Below, in pieces: positions 21,946 through 32,783 of a DNA stretch of 64,000 bases. The stretch spans positions 6,820,001 through 6,884,000 of the forward strand of contig CM114272.1 in NCBI GenBank assembly GCA_050084515.1, in the 5' to 3' direction. This stretch comes from Blasia pusilla (lineage: Eukaryota > Marchantiophyta > Marchantiopsida > Blasiales). Positions within the stretch are counted from its first letter, which is position 1, and each line of letters begins with the position of its first letter. The translations under genes were made by a program, and so were the position numbers. The notes under the pieces are model-generated. The model made no database searches and had not been told where the DNA came from. It was given only the letters and a program-made list of their open reading frames with translations.

Positions 21946-24699
21946 TATTGTAAAATAAAAACATTGAGAAAGCCAAGCATATCGTATATAACACTAGTGA
22001 GTTGCACAAGACTTTCCATACTTTAAAAGAAAACTGCTCTTTCCTCCTCCTTTCTTGTTGCCCGTCCCCTCTCTCATGTGTACTCTCCCCTTCACTTAGC
22101 TCTCTTCTTCTTCCTAATTTAACTCCCTCTTTTAAAATAACTTTTATCAATAAGAGAGGAGTCTTCAAAGGAAGAGCATCAACAACATGAGGAGGGATTA
22201 TGTAGATCCATTGTGTATTACTAGTATGGATTATTTGTATATTAGAGCATTTACAAACGAGGGTTCTAAGAGTGTTTTTTTCCCAAGAATTGATGTATTT
22301 CCGATAGTTGTATGATTAGAAATGATAACTATGGGTTCTTAACACATTTTCAAATACCATAAACAAAGAAATAGCTCATTTTTATGGAAAAAAATATTTT
22401 AATGATTTCAAGAAAAATAATTTTCACTAGCGTGGTTGTAAATATCCCATAACATTATCACCAAAGAAAAGGTAGGAAAAAGGTAGGCAATATGAGGTCC
22501 TCACGTACAAACTCAGTGAAGTCACTCTTTTCGACTATAGATATTCGGTACCTCAATATATTTGAGGGCAAGACCTTATTGAATCCACCTTACATTTATG
22601 TAATCCCATACATTGTAAAGTACAAATCCCACAAGAAAAATTTATATCTCCTCTCTTTGCTTCTTTCAAAAATTTCTCTAGTCTCCTAAGAATATTTGTG
22701 GCCACTAAATTGATTAAGACATATTCCAAACTTCCTATGGTTGACATATATGAATTGGACTTGATTTTATAAAGTTAAATTTGACAAGATGCCCACATGC
22801 ATCACTAGAAATGGACCCATTTTATGAGTTAAAAATTACTTGCATATACCTTTAAACACATTTCAAAAACAGTGTTTTGCATTCGCTTTTTGTGGGTTGA
22901 TTGCGAATTGCAAGGGCGATTTTCTTACACTAGTACAAGACTCGGAAAATAGAAACAAAAATTACTCATTATGTAAAAAACATCATGAGTGCAAAACATG
23001 TACTTTGTGAGTTTTATCACAAGTCATTGGTGAGTAATTTATGCTTAATGGTACTCACTAACGTAAAGTAAACTACACATGCACAATTACAAAGGACTAA
23101 AAAGGTACCCACAAATATATTTTGTAACTAGGAACTAGTCAACACGCGAGAAATTTCATTCTTTCAAAGCATAAATAATTCGATGAAATTATCAACAATG
23201 TTTAATCACCAAAACTCAGGTCAAAATTTTGGTACAGATCCAAAATGATGATGCACAAAATTTTGACTTCATAGTATTAACAACTTGTCCTATGTGGTCG
23301 GCGCATATCTCTTGTGCCATACAATTGTCTAGATTGACTTGCACATGTTGTTGGTGTAGATCGCTTTAGTCGTGGAGATTGAAGAAGAATTTTTGAAGAA
23401 AAAAAAACTAGATCATTACAAAAATTGATGGAGTTTAATACTATAAAATATTTTAGGAGAGAAAAATCAAACCAAAGATAAATTATTAAAAGGGATAAAA
23501 TTTACTCATGGAAGAAAAAAATAAAATTAAAAAAGGGGATGAAAATTACCACATCTAAAATTCATTCTCATTTCCTTTCAAACTCAAATTCTTTCACACA
23601 AGAGGTGCAAGGTGTTTGAAAGTTTGAAACACTTACCTCCAATTACATGTCATTTAAATGAATTTCTATTATTAAACCAATTAGATTAGTTTATGGAAGA
23701 AAATATTTAAATGAATTTCTATTATTAAACCAATTAGAATCGCAAGAAGAAACGAGACCCACTAAATAAATTTATTTTAGTTCGTTTCTAAGAAGTTAAA
23801 ATTAGGTTGCTTAAGATTATGTGTATAAATTAGGCATGTAAATAACTTTGCACACAAGTCAATCACATTCGGAAAAAGGAGATTTTTTGGCCCTGTAGGA
23901 CTAAAAAATGGGTAACACTTTTCTATGCAAGTTTTCCTCTTAGTCTCTAATAGAATGTTTAACCTTGCTAGTAAATTTTATATCATTTTAATAATTTCTA
24001 AATGAAGATAATTGGAATGAATTATTCTTTCAAAATGGGGGTGGCATATTTATGTTTTGGAGTTCGGATGAGGAGGATCCAATAAACTAAGATTTTGAAA
24101 TTTGAGAAAAATATAATGGGATGGGGGAAGATTAAAATACAAAAAATAATGCTCATTCTCATGCAAGGATTAAACTTGATTAATTCTTCAAAATGAGAGT
24201 CGTATCAAAATTGCAAATATTTTGGCCCTTTTGTAAACAGTGCCACAAAGCTAATCTAAATTTTTTTCCTGCAACTATTGAGAATATCCTTGCTCTCCTA
24301 AACTTCAGTCTATTCTTGAAAATAATACAACAATAACAACCACTATTAGAACCAAGGCATGTGAGTGTATGACCGACCCACTAGACATAAGGGCAATATC
24401 AAAAAGACATTACGTGATGGCAAAGATAGTTTAGTATCATCTTTATAGAAATTCAATGAATCCATCAAGAAGAATGGAAGGAAGACATACGAGATATTTG
24501 ACCAAATCCTCCAAATCAAGAATTTTAAAGTAGAGATGGAACTTCTTTGATGTGGTACTCTCAAATTAATCAAGTCCATTTCCATGCCATCTAAGACATA
24601 TATTGCCTAGTTTCTATAGCTCTTCAAGACTCCAAATACTATTATGTTTCAATGGGAATTGCTTAAACAAAGCACTTGTGTTGTATCTCATTTGCCAAG
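21946..24699. other. AT-rich non-coding stretch
   Basis: No gene is supported. A short direct repeat (ATGAATTTCTATTATTAAAC at 23659 and 23710, period about 52) is the only structure noted. A minus-strand open stretch at 24346-24585 has no recognisable motif. Confidence 0.5.
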
Positions 24700-25079
24700 T
24701 GTCATGACCATACGGATTATGTCGTAGAGTATAGTGTGCTAGTAGAGGCCATACCTTATGTAGGGCCACAATGTCTAGGTAGAGATGCAATTTCATACAT
24801 AGGGTTTGGGGTTACCCAGTTGAGGGTGACTTTTCCAGTAGGGCCTGCTCTTAGGTTGGAGGATATAAGGTGGAGTGCACTTAAAGAACATTTAGTTCTT
24901 TGAGTTGAGCTATGCTGGGAGTTAGCTTGGTTGGGAGTTAGCCTTGGTAGTGAGTAGAGCTCTTGGCTATGGTGTTTCCTGCAAGCTTTGACCTAGATTC
25001 TCCCATCGTGGAGTGGGTTTGGCTCGATTGTATGTGATTCTATACGTGTTTTATGACAGAAGGTCTTTCACAGATTTCA
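24700..25079 (+). repeat. 5' LTR of element B (visible part)
   Basis: The stretch from TGTCATGACCATACGG to TCACAGATTTCA is almost identical to 32784-33151. The 3' copy continues with segment X' to 33257, but here the match stops and unrelated internal sequence follows, so either this LTR lost its end or X' was added on the other side. No clear tRNA primer site is seen after 25079. Confidence 0.8.
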
Positions 25080-26187
25080 CTCAAAGAACTGACGTAGATC
25101 GATGGTAGCTTCAATTATGGATCAGTAGGATCTGGTTAGGGTTGATTGTGTACTCAGCCGTGGATGTTCGTGGCTTGTGGCCTATGTTGGAGGTGTGCAT
25201 ATGATACGTGGTTGATTGGGAAAGAAGCGCCTTGCTGAGAGCTTTCTAACGCGCTTTAGATGGCCGGATTTTGTCAAGGGAGTTGGAAGTTATCAAGGAT
25301 TGAAGATTTTGGTTCGTGTTTGACGGTTTTCTGATGTGGAGAGCTTGGAGTGCGGAAGCTCTGTTGAAGTTCATCCAGATCGGGTGAGAGGTTCCTGTTG
25401 CTACTTGTATTGTGATCTCATGTGAAGCTATCTGCTCGAGTGTATGGAGCGTTGCGGATTTCTGCGTGCATGAAACTGGGCGGAAGCGCTGTCGGATTTG
25501 CGATTCTGGAGGTGTATGGACAGCAAGTTTGTCCGACTTTTAGCTCGGAGTGCAAAGCTCGGTTGTAGCTGATTTTTTGTGGAGAGATAACTATGGTGGT
25601 CAATTGAATTCTGGTTGAAACAGATTCAATTTTGGTCAAGGATTTGTGAAGTAATTGCTGATTGAAATTTCACGGACTAGCTCAAGGTCTGGCTATGGTG
25701 GACAGCGGATCGGAGGGGCTTGTTGGTTGGTGACTCGTTCATTGTTGGAGACGCCTATCCCGTTGTGGGCACCCTGGTTGGGCCTCTCTCCATAGCAAAG
25801 CATGGCGAATGGGTAGCTCGGGGCGAGTGGGCGTGAGAGGCAGAGTAAGGAGCAAGGAGCAAGCAAGCAAGCTTGCTTGCTTGGGCGTAGGTAGTTTTTG
25901 CAGGATTTGTGATTTGAGTAATGCATAACTGGTCATCCATCTTTGGGCTATTCTGCCTGGAAGACGCTTAACTGCTGAGTTCTTAACTATGCCAGTGTAC
26001 ACACTGGTGTAGTTCATTTGGTGATGTTCGGAGAGGTGTTAGGCGCTTTATGCATCTCAGGTTTTTGGTTGATGTACCTCTAGCGCATAGTACGGTGTAG
26101 CCTCTCTATGCTGGTGATATTTTCAGGTGCTGCAAGTCCGATTAGCACGTCATCGACCCGCGGCGGAGTAGCTATTACGTTAGAATT
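25080..26187 (+). other. 5' leader and gag start region of element B
   Basis: Between the 5' LTR and the readable gag. A perfect 24-base palindrome of CAAG repeats, ending in CTTG repeats, lies at 25860-25883. No long open frame is supported on the plus strand; minus-strand open stretches at 25693-26017 mutually overlap and have no recognisable motif. Confidence 0.5.
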
Positions 26188-27147
26188 GTGTGGTGGGTTC
26201 TGTGGATTCAGGGGGCGCCACGTTTGGTGGATTGTGTTACCTTGATTTCCATTTGCGATTGGAGGGTTTTCGTTGGACTTCCTGTGTTTGGATCCCCTCC
26301 ATCGTTTAGCCCGGTTGCAGAGTTCTTCAAGAGGTTGAAGAAGAACTATCAGGGAGTGAAGACAGAGAAGTTGAGGAGTTTTCAAGAATTTGAGCGAAAG
26401 ATTGGTGAGAGTCTTTGTGAGACATACACTCGTATGCGACGCTTGATTTCTGTTACCCAGGGTGTGACTGAGGATCAGGCAGTCAAGTTTTGGTATGGGA
26501 TCTTGGACAGAGAGTTGCGCCGCAGGATACCTGATGCTACTCTTATGAGTGATGATTCACCCACATTGACCCATGTGTTTGCTCTATCTGAGAAGATTGA
26601 GCTTAACATGGTGAAGGAGAGAGTGGTGACATCCGCATTCAAGAGGGGATACAACTACTACTTCGTGTTGTTGACCCACCTCACATTCTCGTAGTAGTGG
26701 TGGTGGTAGTAGTAGTGGGAGTCGTGGGGGGTACACATGACCTCAGTCAGGTCCTAGAGGGACACTTGCGCAGAGACCATTGCCTTCATTTGCTGCCCCC
26801 ATGCAAGGGCGATCATGTTGGACATGTGGAGGTGATCATGTTAGGAAGTTTTGTCCCTAAGAGGATGGGAGACGAACTTTGGAGGATGGGCCTCGGTCGC
26901 CCCAACTCGGTGTGATCATTGCGGGAGACCAGGTCATCCTCGAGAGCGTTGCTTTGATCTTCATCCAAAGTTGACATCAGTCCGCGGCCGTGGTGGAGTA
27001 GCTCCAAGAGGCCGAGGTGGTAGAGGTGGACCAATGGTTGGAGAGCCTACGGTGGCTACCCCTACCACTACGACAAAGTCAGCTATGGCTGCCAGGATTG
27101 AGCAGTTGGAGCAGAAGTTGGCTACTATGGCTGGTATCCAAAGATAG
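26188..27147 (+). pseudogene. gag of element B (capsid and two zinc knuckles)
   Basis: Gag forms the virus-like particle and binds the RNA. The capsid part reads EFFKRLKKNYQGVKTEKLRS, FERKIGESLCETYTRM, VTQGVTEDQAVKFWYG and FALSEKIELNMVKE. A first knuckle, CWTCGGDHVRKFC (26816-26855), has one residue less than CX2CX4HX4C. The second, CDHCGRPGHPRERC (near 26911), is perfect. A basic Gly-Arg stretch and a coiled-coil-like tail (IEQLEQKLATM) follow. Two stops (26692-26697) break the frame between capsid and knuckles. The same arrangement on the minus strand is element D. Confidence 0.8.
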
Positions 27148-28180
27148 ATCGGTTCGGGAGCAGGGCTTCCACCTCTTATGGAGGGGATGATCTCTCTTAT
27201 ATGGCAAGTGCAAAGACAAAGGTTGAGGCATCGGTGCGATTCTGAGAGGAGCCACTCGGAGCGTCGAGCCACGTGGTGCTACTGTGGAGTTGGACCCACA
27301 TAGGGGTGAGGCTGGGAGGCACGCTAGGCTTCCTCAGTCATTCTTGTTGTCTGAGGTGCTTAGGACTCCATCCATGGTTCCTACGCAGCCTATTGAGCCG
27401 ATGCGGTGGGGATCGAGGCATCTACATCGCGTGCACCATAGTAGACATGGATGCACCATCCAAAGGCAGAGTCGATGGCTTTAAGAGCGGATGGCAACCA
27501 GTACCATTGGGATCCCCATAATTTTTGGCGACCCTCTATGTCGATGTAGCATTGAGTGGCTTTAAAGCGGCAAAGAGTTGACTTAGCTCTCACCATTGAT
27601 TTCAATGTATGTTGGACAACCGGAGTGGGATCTTCCGATTGGTGAGTCCACGTTGTGTGAACGTGGGTCTTGTTCTCGGTGCCCAACCTTGATGTTGGGA
27701 AACGTCTTATTAGGTGGATGAGGGTGTTGAGCCTTGGTGGAGCAAACATCACCTCTGATAGGTCTGAACATAGAGGGTCTACCATCATCCGATAGGCTTG
27801 GGGTTTTAGTGGAGTAGTCACTTGGCCGAGGATGATGTACGTTTTGGAGGGTAATGATTTTTAGATGGCTATGGATTCTCTTATAGACTTGGTTGCATGA
27901 GGAGGAGAGGAGGTCCCTATTTTTTATGGGGCTCGGAGGGCATCCCCATCGTTGGTTTTTGGTATGTGCCACTTTGGAGTTCGCTATGGCGGTGCACTGA
28001 GGAGGTAGAGGAGGTCCCTCGGCTAGTCCTCATCGTTGGAGGCTTGGTGTGAGGAGGCCGATCGGCTAGTGCAGAGGCTTGGTGTTATACCTCACGAGGA
28101 AGAGGATGCCCCACGGCGGACTCCTACTGGTCTAGTTGGGTTATCCCCTTTGGATACTACACCCATTGTATGGCAAAGTA
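27148..28180 (+). pseudogene. Linker between gag and methyltransferase (protease expected)
   Basis: The first part has readable pieces in shifted frames (LPQSFLLSEVLRTPSMVPTQ at 27330) that match element D. A retroviral-type protease would be expected here, but I saw no clear D-T/S-G motif. The second part (27500-28130) is too decayed to read. Confidence 0.4.
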
Positions 28181-28186
28181 TCCGCG

Positions 28187-29115
28187 GAGGGCATTTGTGT
28201 GTTAGATCTCTTTGGTGGGATTAGCATTGGTTTGGCTGCATGTTGCAGCCGGTATTCTAGCGGAGATACGTGTATGTGGAGCGAGATGAGACGGCCCAGA
28301 GAGTCTCATTTCGACATATTGGTCAGTTGATGCGGAGATATCCTGAGTTGTTGCCGCCATCAGCTATTCGTGGGTACCAGCGTGCTTTGCCGTCACACAT
28401 TGCATTATTGGGGGCGCAGGACCTTGAGAGGGTTGGTCCTGTGGATTTGGTGATTGCTGGAAGGCCATGTCAGGGTCATACACGTGCTGGTCGTGGTGAG
28501 GGATTACACGACCCTAGGTCTCGATTGTTTCGGGAGATGTTACGGGTGTTACGAAATCTTCAGGTTCATCAGGCACGTGCTCTAGCTTACATTCTGGAGA
28601 ATGTTCCATTTTTGGATGACACTCGGACCCGGATGATGGCGAGAGTTCATGAGGTGGGGTCTTGGATTGGACCAGCGGTGTTGTTGGATGCAGCGTGAGT
28701 TGGCTCGCGTACACATCATCCACGCTTGTGGTGGACAAACTTGTTGCCTAGGGAGGTTCTACGTCGAGCATATGATGCAGTGCAGCGGGATCCTTGCCTT
28801 ACAGTGGATAGTATCTTGGATACTGGGCGACTTTCTCAGGTGGTGAGAGTTATTGATCGGTCACCCATGGCAGTGGTGAACCTTGTGGGCTAGCCCAGGA
28901 TGGCACTATCCACATTTGTGAGTTTTCCCTCGTCATATGCATACAGGGAAGGTGGTCCCGGACTTGTATGGGATTCTCATGTGCGACAGTTGGTGGAGCC
29001 TAACGCTGATGAGAGAGAGCGTGCGATGGGATTTGCTATTGGTGTGACAGCGGTTGCTTCCATTTCTGAGGCTTCACGACGTCATGTGTTGGGTTAGGCC
29101 ATGGACTTGAATTTT
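28187..29115 (+). pseudogene. C5 cytosine DNA methyltransferase domain of element B
   Basis: Such enzymes move a methyl group from S-adenosylmethionine to carbon 5 of cytosine. All main motifs stand in canonical order: motif I VLDLFGGISIGLA (28201-28239), the acidic turn VYVERDE (28273), motif IV AGRPCQG with the catalytic Cys (PCQ at 28465-28473), DPRSRLFREMLRVLR, motif VI ILENVPF (ENV at 28597-28605), motif VIII HPRLWWTNL (near 28720), and a motif X region ERERAMGF ... RRHVLG-stop-AMDLN (about 29008-29115). Frame 1 holds from about 28256, with stops at 28696, 28891 and 29095. Motif I is in frame 2, so one base change lies near 28240-28260. It is in frame with the downstream reverse transcriptase. 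PCQ (not PCN) is closer to bacterial/DNMT1-type enzymes than to DRM/DNMT3; the origin is open. Confidence 0.88.
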
Positions 29116-29388
29116 TTGACTTGGATTTTGAGTCTTGGTATGGCCGAGCAGCGTCCACTTCGGACTATGTGTGTGGGTCTTCCACCCCTTGTAATGAGCT
29201 CGATGGCTACCAGGATGGTAGATGCATCGGTTGGGGGCAAGGAGAGTAGTATTTTGCATCCTTGGAGTAAATGGGATGTAATGGCTGGGCATGTGGAGTT
29301 GGTTGCTCATGCTGGTGGAGGAGTTATCTGCTTAGATGATGGTGTAGCTAAGGGTGTACCATCTTGTGAGGGGGTTGCGTAGCAGCCA
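29116..29388 (+). pseudogene. Methyltransferase-RT linker of element B
   Basis: The open frame continues from the methyltransferase end (LTWILSLGMAEQRPLRTM) through about 85 residues with no recognised domain to a stop at 29380, two codons before the RT region. The matching linker in element A carries the twin hairpins. Confidence 0.5.
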
Positions 29389-30300
29389 ATGGCATCGTCC
29401 TCTCCCTCGAGTGTGCTAGTGGAGGAGACTTGGGAGCCATTACTTGGGCCCAAGCTTACGAGAGGTGAGAAACGACACTTGACACAGTTCCTACGTGCTT
29501 ATAGGAGTTGTTTTGCCTTTAGCATGAAGGATTTGGGTGCTCTGGTTGGACCCGATATACGGATTGATTTGGCTAGTGATACGCCAATCTTCCGTCGTCC
29601 CTACCGATATAGTGATATGGAGAGGGACCTGATTCAGAGTAGGACGTTGGACCTTTTGGAGGCTGGATTAGTGGAGTTGTTGCATGGAGAGTATGCATCA
29701 GCCACTGTCATGCCTGCTAAAAAGGATATGCATGGCAACTACATGGATAGGCGGATGTGTGGAGATTACCGTCCTATCAATTGGCAAACCAAGGCTGATA
29801 GGTATGCCATGCCTACACTTGAGGAGATCTTTGATGTGGTGGGACAGCAAAGATTTTCAGATTTTGGATCTTGGGCAGGATACCATCAATTGCCGATTCG
29901 GGAGAGTGACAAGGCCAAGACAACATTTTGGGGTGTCAACTCTCATGGCAAGGATTGTTTGTACCAGTGGAAATTCTTACCCTTTAGGTTGAAGAATGCA
30001 CATGCCGAGTTTCAAAGAGTGATGGACACGATCCTAGCAGGGTTGGTTTTGTTCGGTGTTATATTGATGATATCTTGGTGTTCAGTAACACGGTGGAGGA
30101 GCATCAGATACATTTGCAGATGGTGTTTGAGCGGTTGAAAGCTCATGGTCTACTTTTGCATCCAGGAAAGTGTAAGTTCTTCCATGAGGATGTTGAGTAC
30201 TTGGGTCATGTGATCTATCCATGTGGTTTGGGAGTTCAACAAGCAAAGGTGGAGGCTATTGCACTTATTTTGCGTCCGGTAGATGTGAGTAAAGTTTGAG
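29389..30300 (+). pseudogene. Reverse transcriptase of element B
   Basis: Frame 1, the same as the methyltransferase. Readable are WEPLLGPKLTRGEKRHLTQF, IFRRPYRYSDMERDL, GDYRPINWQTKADRYAMPTL and FLPFRLKNAHAEFQRVMD. Motif A reads FGSWAGYHQ where element A has LDLRAGYHQ; two compensating one-base changes remove the catalytic aspartate. A frameshift near 30045 puts the YIDD box (about 30060) and the following VFSNTVEEHQIHLQMVFERL, YLGHVIYPCGLGV in frame 3. Confidence 0.85.
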
Positions 30301-30890
30301 CATTCATGGGATTGGCGAACTACTATCGGAGGTATGTGAAGGGATTTAGTGCTATGGCAAAGCCTTTGAACCAATTTCTGAAATCAGATCAAGAGTGGCA
30401 CTGGGGAGATGATAAGGAGAGAGCTTTTGTGGAGCTTAAGGCCCAGTTGGTGGCGGCGCCTATCTTGAGGAGACCTATCAGAGGGCGCCCATTTCAATTA
30501 CACACTGATTGGAGTAGGTTAGGACTTGCAGCGGTGTTGACACAACATGATGATGAGCACATGAAGTTTGTGGTGGCCTATGCAAGTCGTTCGAATAATG
30601 CAGCGGAGTCGCCCTATAGTTCATATGAGGGAGAGTGCTTGGCAGAGTGTGGGCTGTGGCACACTTTAGGTGTTATTTGTTTGGCATACAGTTTACCCTT
30701 GTTACTTATCACCAGCCGCTCAAGTGGTTGATGGAGTCTGACAAGCTTACAGGGAAGCTTGTACGTTGGGCTCTTATCTTACAGGAGTATGACTTCCAGG
30801 TGGTACATAGACCTGGAGTTGCCAACCTTGATGTTGATGGGTTGAGTAGGAACCCCCATGTACTAGCCAAGAGGATACAATAGGGGCTAG
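30301..30890 (+). pseudogene. RNase H and connection of element B
   Basis: Readable are MGLANYYRRYVKGFSAMAKP, LRRPIRGRPFQLHTDWSRLG (acidic position in TDW), YSSYEGECLAE (Glu), then after a frameshift HQPLKWLMESDKLTGKLVRW and VHRPGVANLDVDGLSRNP. This is the Ty3-type RNase H, which removes the RNA strand after cDNA synthesis. Confidence 0.85.
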
Positions 30891-30915
30891 ATGGCATGGC
30901 GAGGTTGATGAGGAG

Positions 30916-32100
30916 ATGGTGCCAGGTTGGCATGCATCCGCCTTTTTATGTTGGTTAGGGGTGGACTCTAGTATGGAGGACCACATGATATCTTACTCTA
31001 GTCAAAGGGTAGATGGCCAGCCTTCAGATCCTAAGGTTGGAGATGGTCGTACGGATCAGCGTGATATTCATGATGATGCGTTGGTGTTGGAGTCCCTACG
31101 GACCAGTAGTGTGCCAGGCATAGTGAGTGCCAAGGAGCAAGACCGTGTTCTTCAACGTGCTAAGAGGTATCGATTGGAGGGAACACATATTCTCCGTGTG
31201 TGGGAGGATAGTAGAGTACGAGTAGTGCCTCATTTGGCTCAGAGAGAGCGCATTGTGCGACATGCCCATGAGGAGTTGGGACATTTTGGGGTAAAGCGTA
31301 CGTATAGCTTACTCCTTGGTCAGTATTGGTGGCGAGGCATGCATACTCAGGTGCAGCAGTTGGTGTCATGTTGTATGGTTTATGACAGGTGAGGTCATCA
31401 TTCAATGCCCCTACACCACAGTTACACCCCTTGCCTATTATGGGGTTGGGTTACCGTTGGAGTGTGGACTCTGCGAGACCGTTACCGTTGACTGTACGAC
31501 ATCATCGATATGTGTTGGTGATGGTGGAGCACTTCTCCAAGTGGATTGAGTTGGTGGCATTACCTGACAAGGCAAGTGAGGGAAAGGCATATGCGTTTCT
31601 TGATAGAGTGCTTAGTCATTTTGGTGCACCAACTGAAGTGCTGACCGACCAGGGTACACAGTTTTAGGGTGAGTTTCAGGTCTTGTGTGACAAGCGTTGA
31701 TTGATCATCGGACCACGTCTCAAGATCATCCAGAGGCAGATGGTTTGGATGAGCGTGTGGTTTAGACGGTGAAGAGGGCATTGCGCAAGTATGGCCTACA
31801 TAAGGGGCATCTTGGAGACTGGGATATTCAGTTGCCATGGTTAGCGATGGGGTATAGGTTCAGTCGCCAAGCATCCTTGGCTTCCTTCTCACCTTATTTT
31901 CTGTTATACGGCCGAGATCTAGACTTGCCAGCAGTAATTCTTCGGGAGTCTAGTGAGGTGGTGAACCTTGATGACCCAAAGATGTGAATGAGGGTGTGTT
32001 CTCAGCGGGCAGAGCTCTTTCGGAGAGTTATGCCAACAGCCTTTGAGAATCTTGCCATTGCTCAACATAGAGATACGTTGCGGTATGCAACCATTCGGGG
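30916..32100 (+). pseudogene. Integrase of element B
   Basis: The zinc part reads HAHEELGHFGVKRTYSLLLG ... CCMVYDR (one Cys replaced by Tyr). The core has WSVDSARPLPL (D, near 31459), VEHFSKWIELVALPDKASEG, LTDQGTQF (D, near 31646) and EADGLDERVV (E, near 31735; reads through a frameshift near 31690). YFLLYGRDLDLPA (31900) and FENLAIAQHRDTLRYATIRG follow. Frameshifts lie near 31390, 31690 and 32138. Confidence 0.85.
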
Positions 32101-32151
32101 TGGAGGTTATCGACCATCGATTTGTAGGTTCCATGTGGGGACTATGTCTAT

Positions 32152-32502
32152 TTGCAGCAGATTGCCCCGACAACGTTGGATGTGACGGCAGGCCGCACTA
32201 TTTTACGAGTGCGTGAGGTGTTAGCTTCTGGAGTTCTCATGTTGGAGGGTCGTGATGGAGTTGTTTGGAAGGACCATGTGCGTAATTGTGCGCCATGTCA
32301 TCTTCCAAATGTGGATGGTACTGTTGACCCAAGCTTAGCCATGATATGTGCTAGCTTGAGGTGCATGTTGTGTGGGTCTACTGGTAACGCAGGCCGTATG
32401 TTGGTGTGTGATCGGTTTTCTAGGGGTTGGCACATGATGTGTTTGACTCCACGTATGGATGTTGTTCCTACTGGAAGGTGGGTTTGTCCTCGATGTATTT
32501 AG
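32152..32502 (+). pseudogene. C-terminal polyprotein tail with PHD-like finger (element B)
   Basis: The tail reads TLDVTAGRTILRVREVLASG, GRDGVVWKDHVRNCAPCHLP, VDPSLA and then the finger at 32362-32499. Ligand spacing is C-x2-C-x11-C-x2-F-x4-H-x2-C-x14-C-x2-C: CMLC, VCDRF, GWHMMC, WVCPRC. This fits the PHD pattern C4-H-C3 except that the fourth ligand is Phe; element A has Cys at that place (DGC). The conserved Trp two residues before the last Cys pair (RWVCPRC) is the PHD signature. PHD fingers usually read histone H3 tails; a role in targeting integration, as proposed for chromodomains, is inference. The stop at 32500 ends the polyprotein. Confidence 0.8.
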
Positions 32503-32661
32503 GAGAGGTAGATAACTTGATCTTTGCATGATATGGATTACAGATGTGCGACTAATGATGGGGCAACCTAGCACCCGACCTTCTGATTCATGCATCCACG
32601 AAGGTGTATAGCATGTAGTAGATGTATAGGGCTGCGTGGGAGTTAGAGGGACCTAACCGCC

Positions 32662-32672
32662 AATTAGGGGGG
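32662..32672 (+). other. Polypurine tract candidate (element B)
   Basis: AATTAGGGGGG lies about 160 bases after the polyprotein stop. As in element A it is followed by segment X and not directly by the LTR. Confidence 0.55.
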
Positions 32673-32674
32673 TG

Positions 32675-32783
32675 AGTTGTGGTACACTTATGTTTGTGGA
32701 TGCTCTCGTCTATGTTATATATGTATGTAAGTATGGTATGTCAGCGATGTATGTTGTATGACGATGTGGATTCGCACGACAAC
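32675..32783 (+). repeat. Segment X, first copy (element B)
   Basis: From AGTTGTGGTACAC to CGCACGACAAC; repeated with few differences at 33151-33257. It ends CGACA-AC immediately before the LTR start TGTCATG, the same junction as in element A. Confidence 0.9.

Noticed and set aside
21993-22200. Another minus-strand small Helitron starting at ACTAGTGAG
   Set aside because: The hairpin is poor and no matching TC end could be found.
28187-29115. Bacterial restriction-modification contamination
   Set aside because: The methyltransferase continues in frame into a Ty3 reverse transcriptase, and a second copy in element A shows the same fusion.
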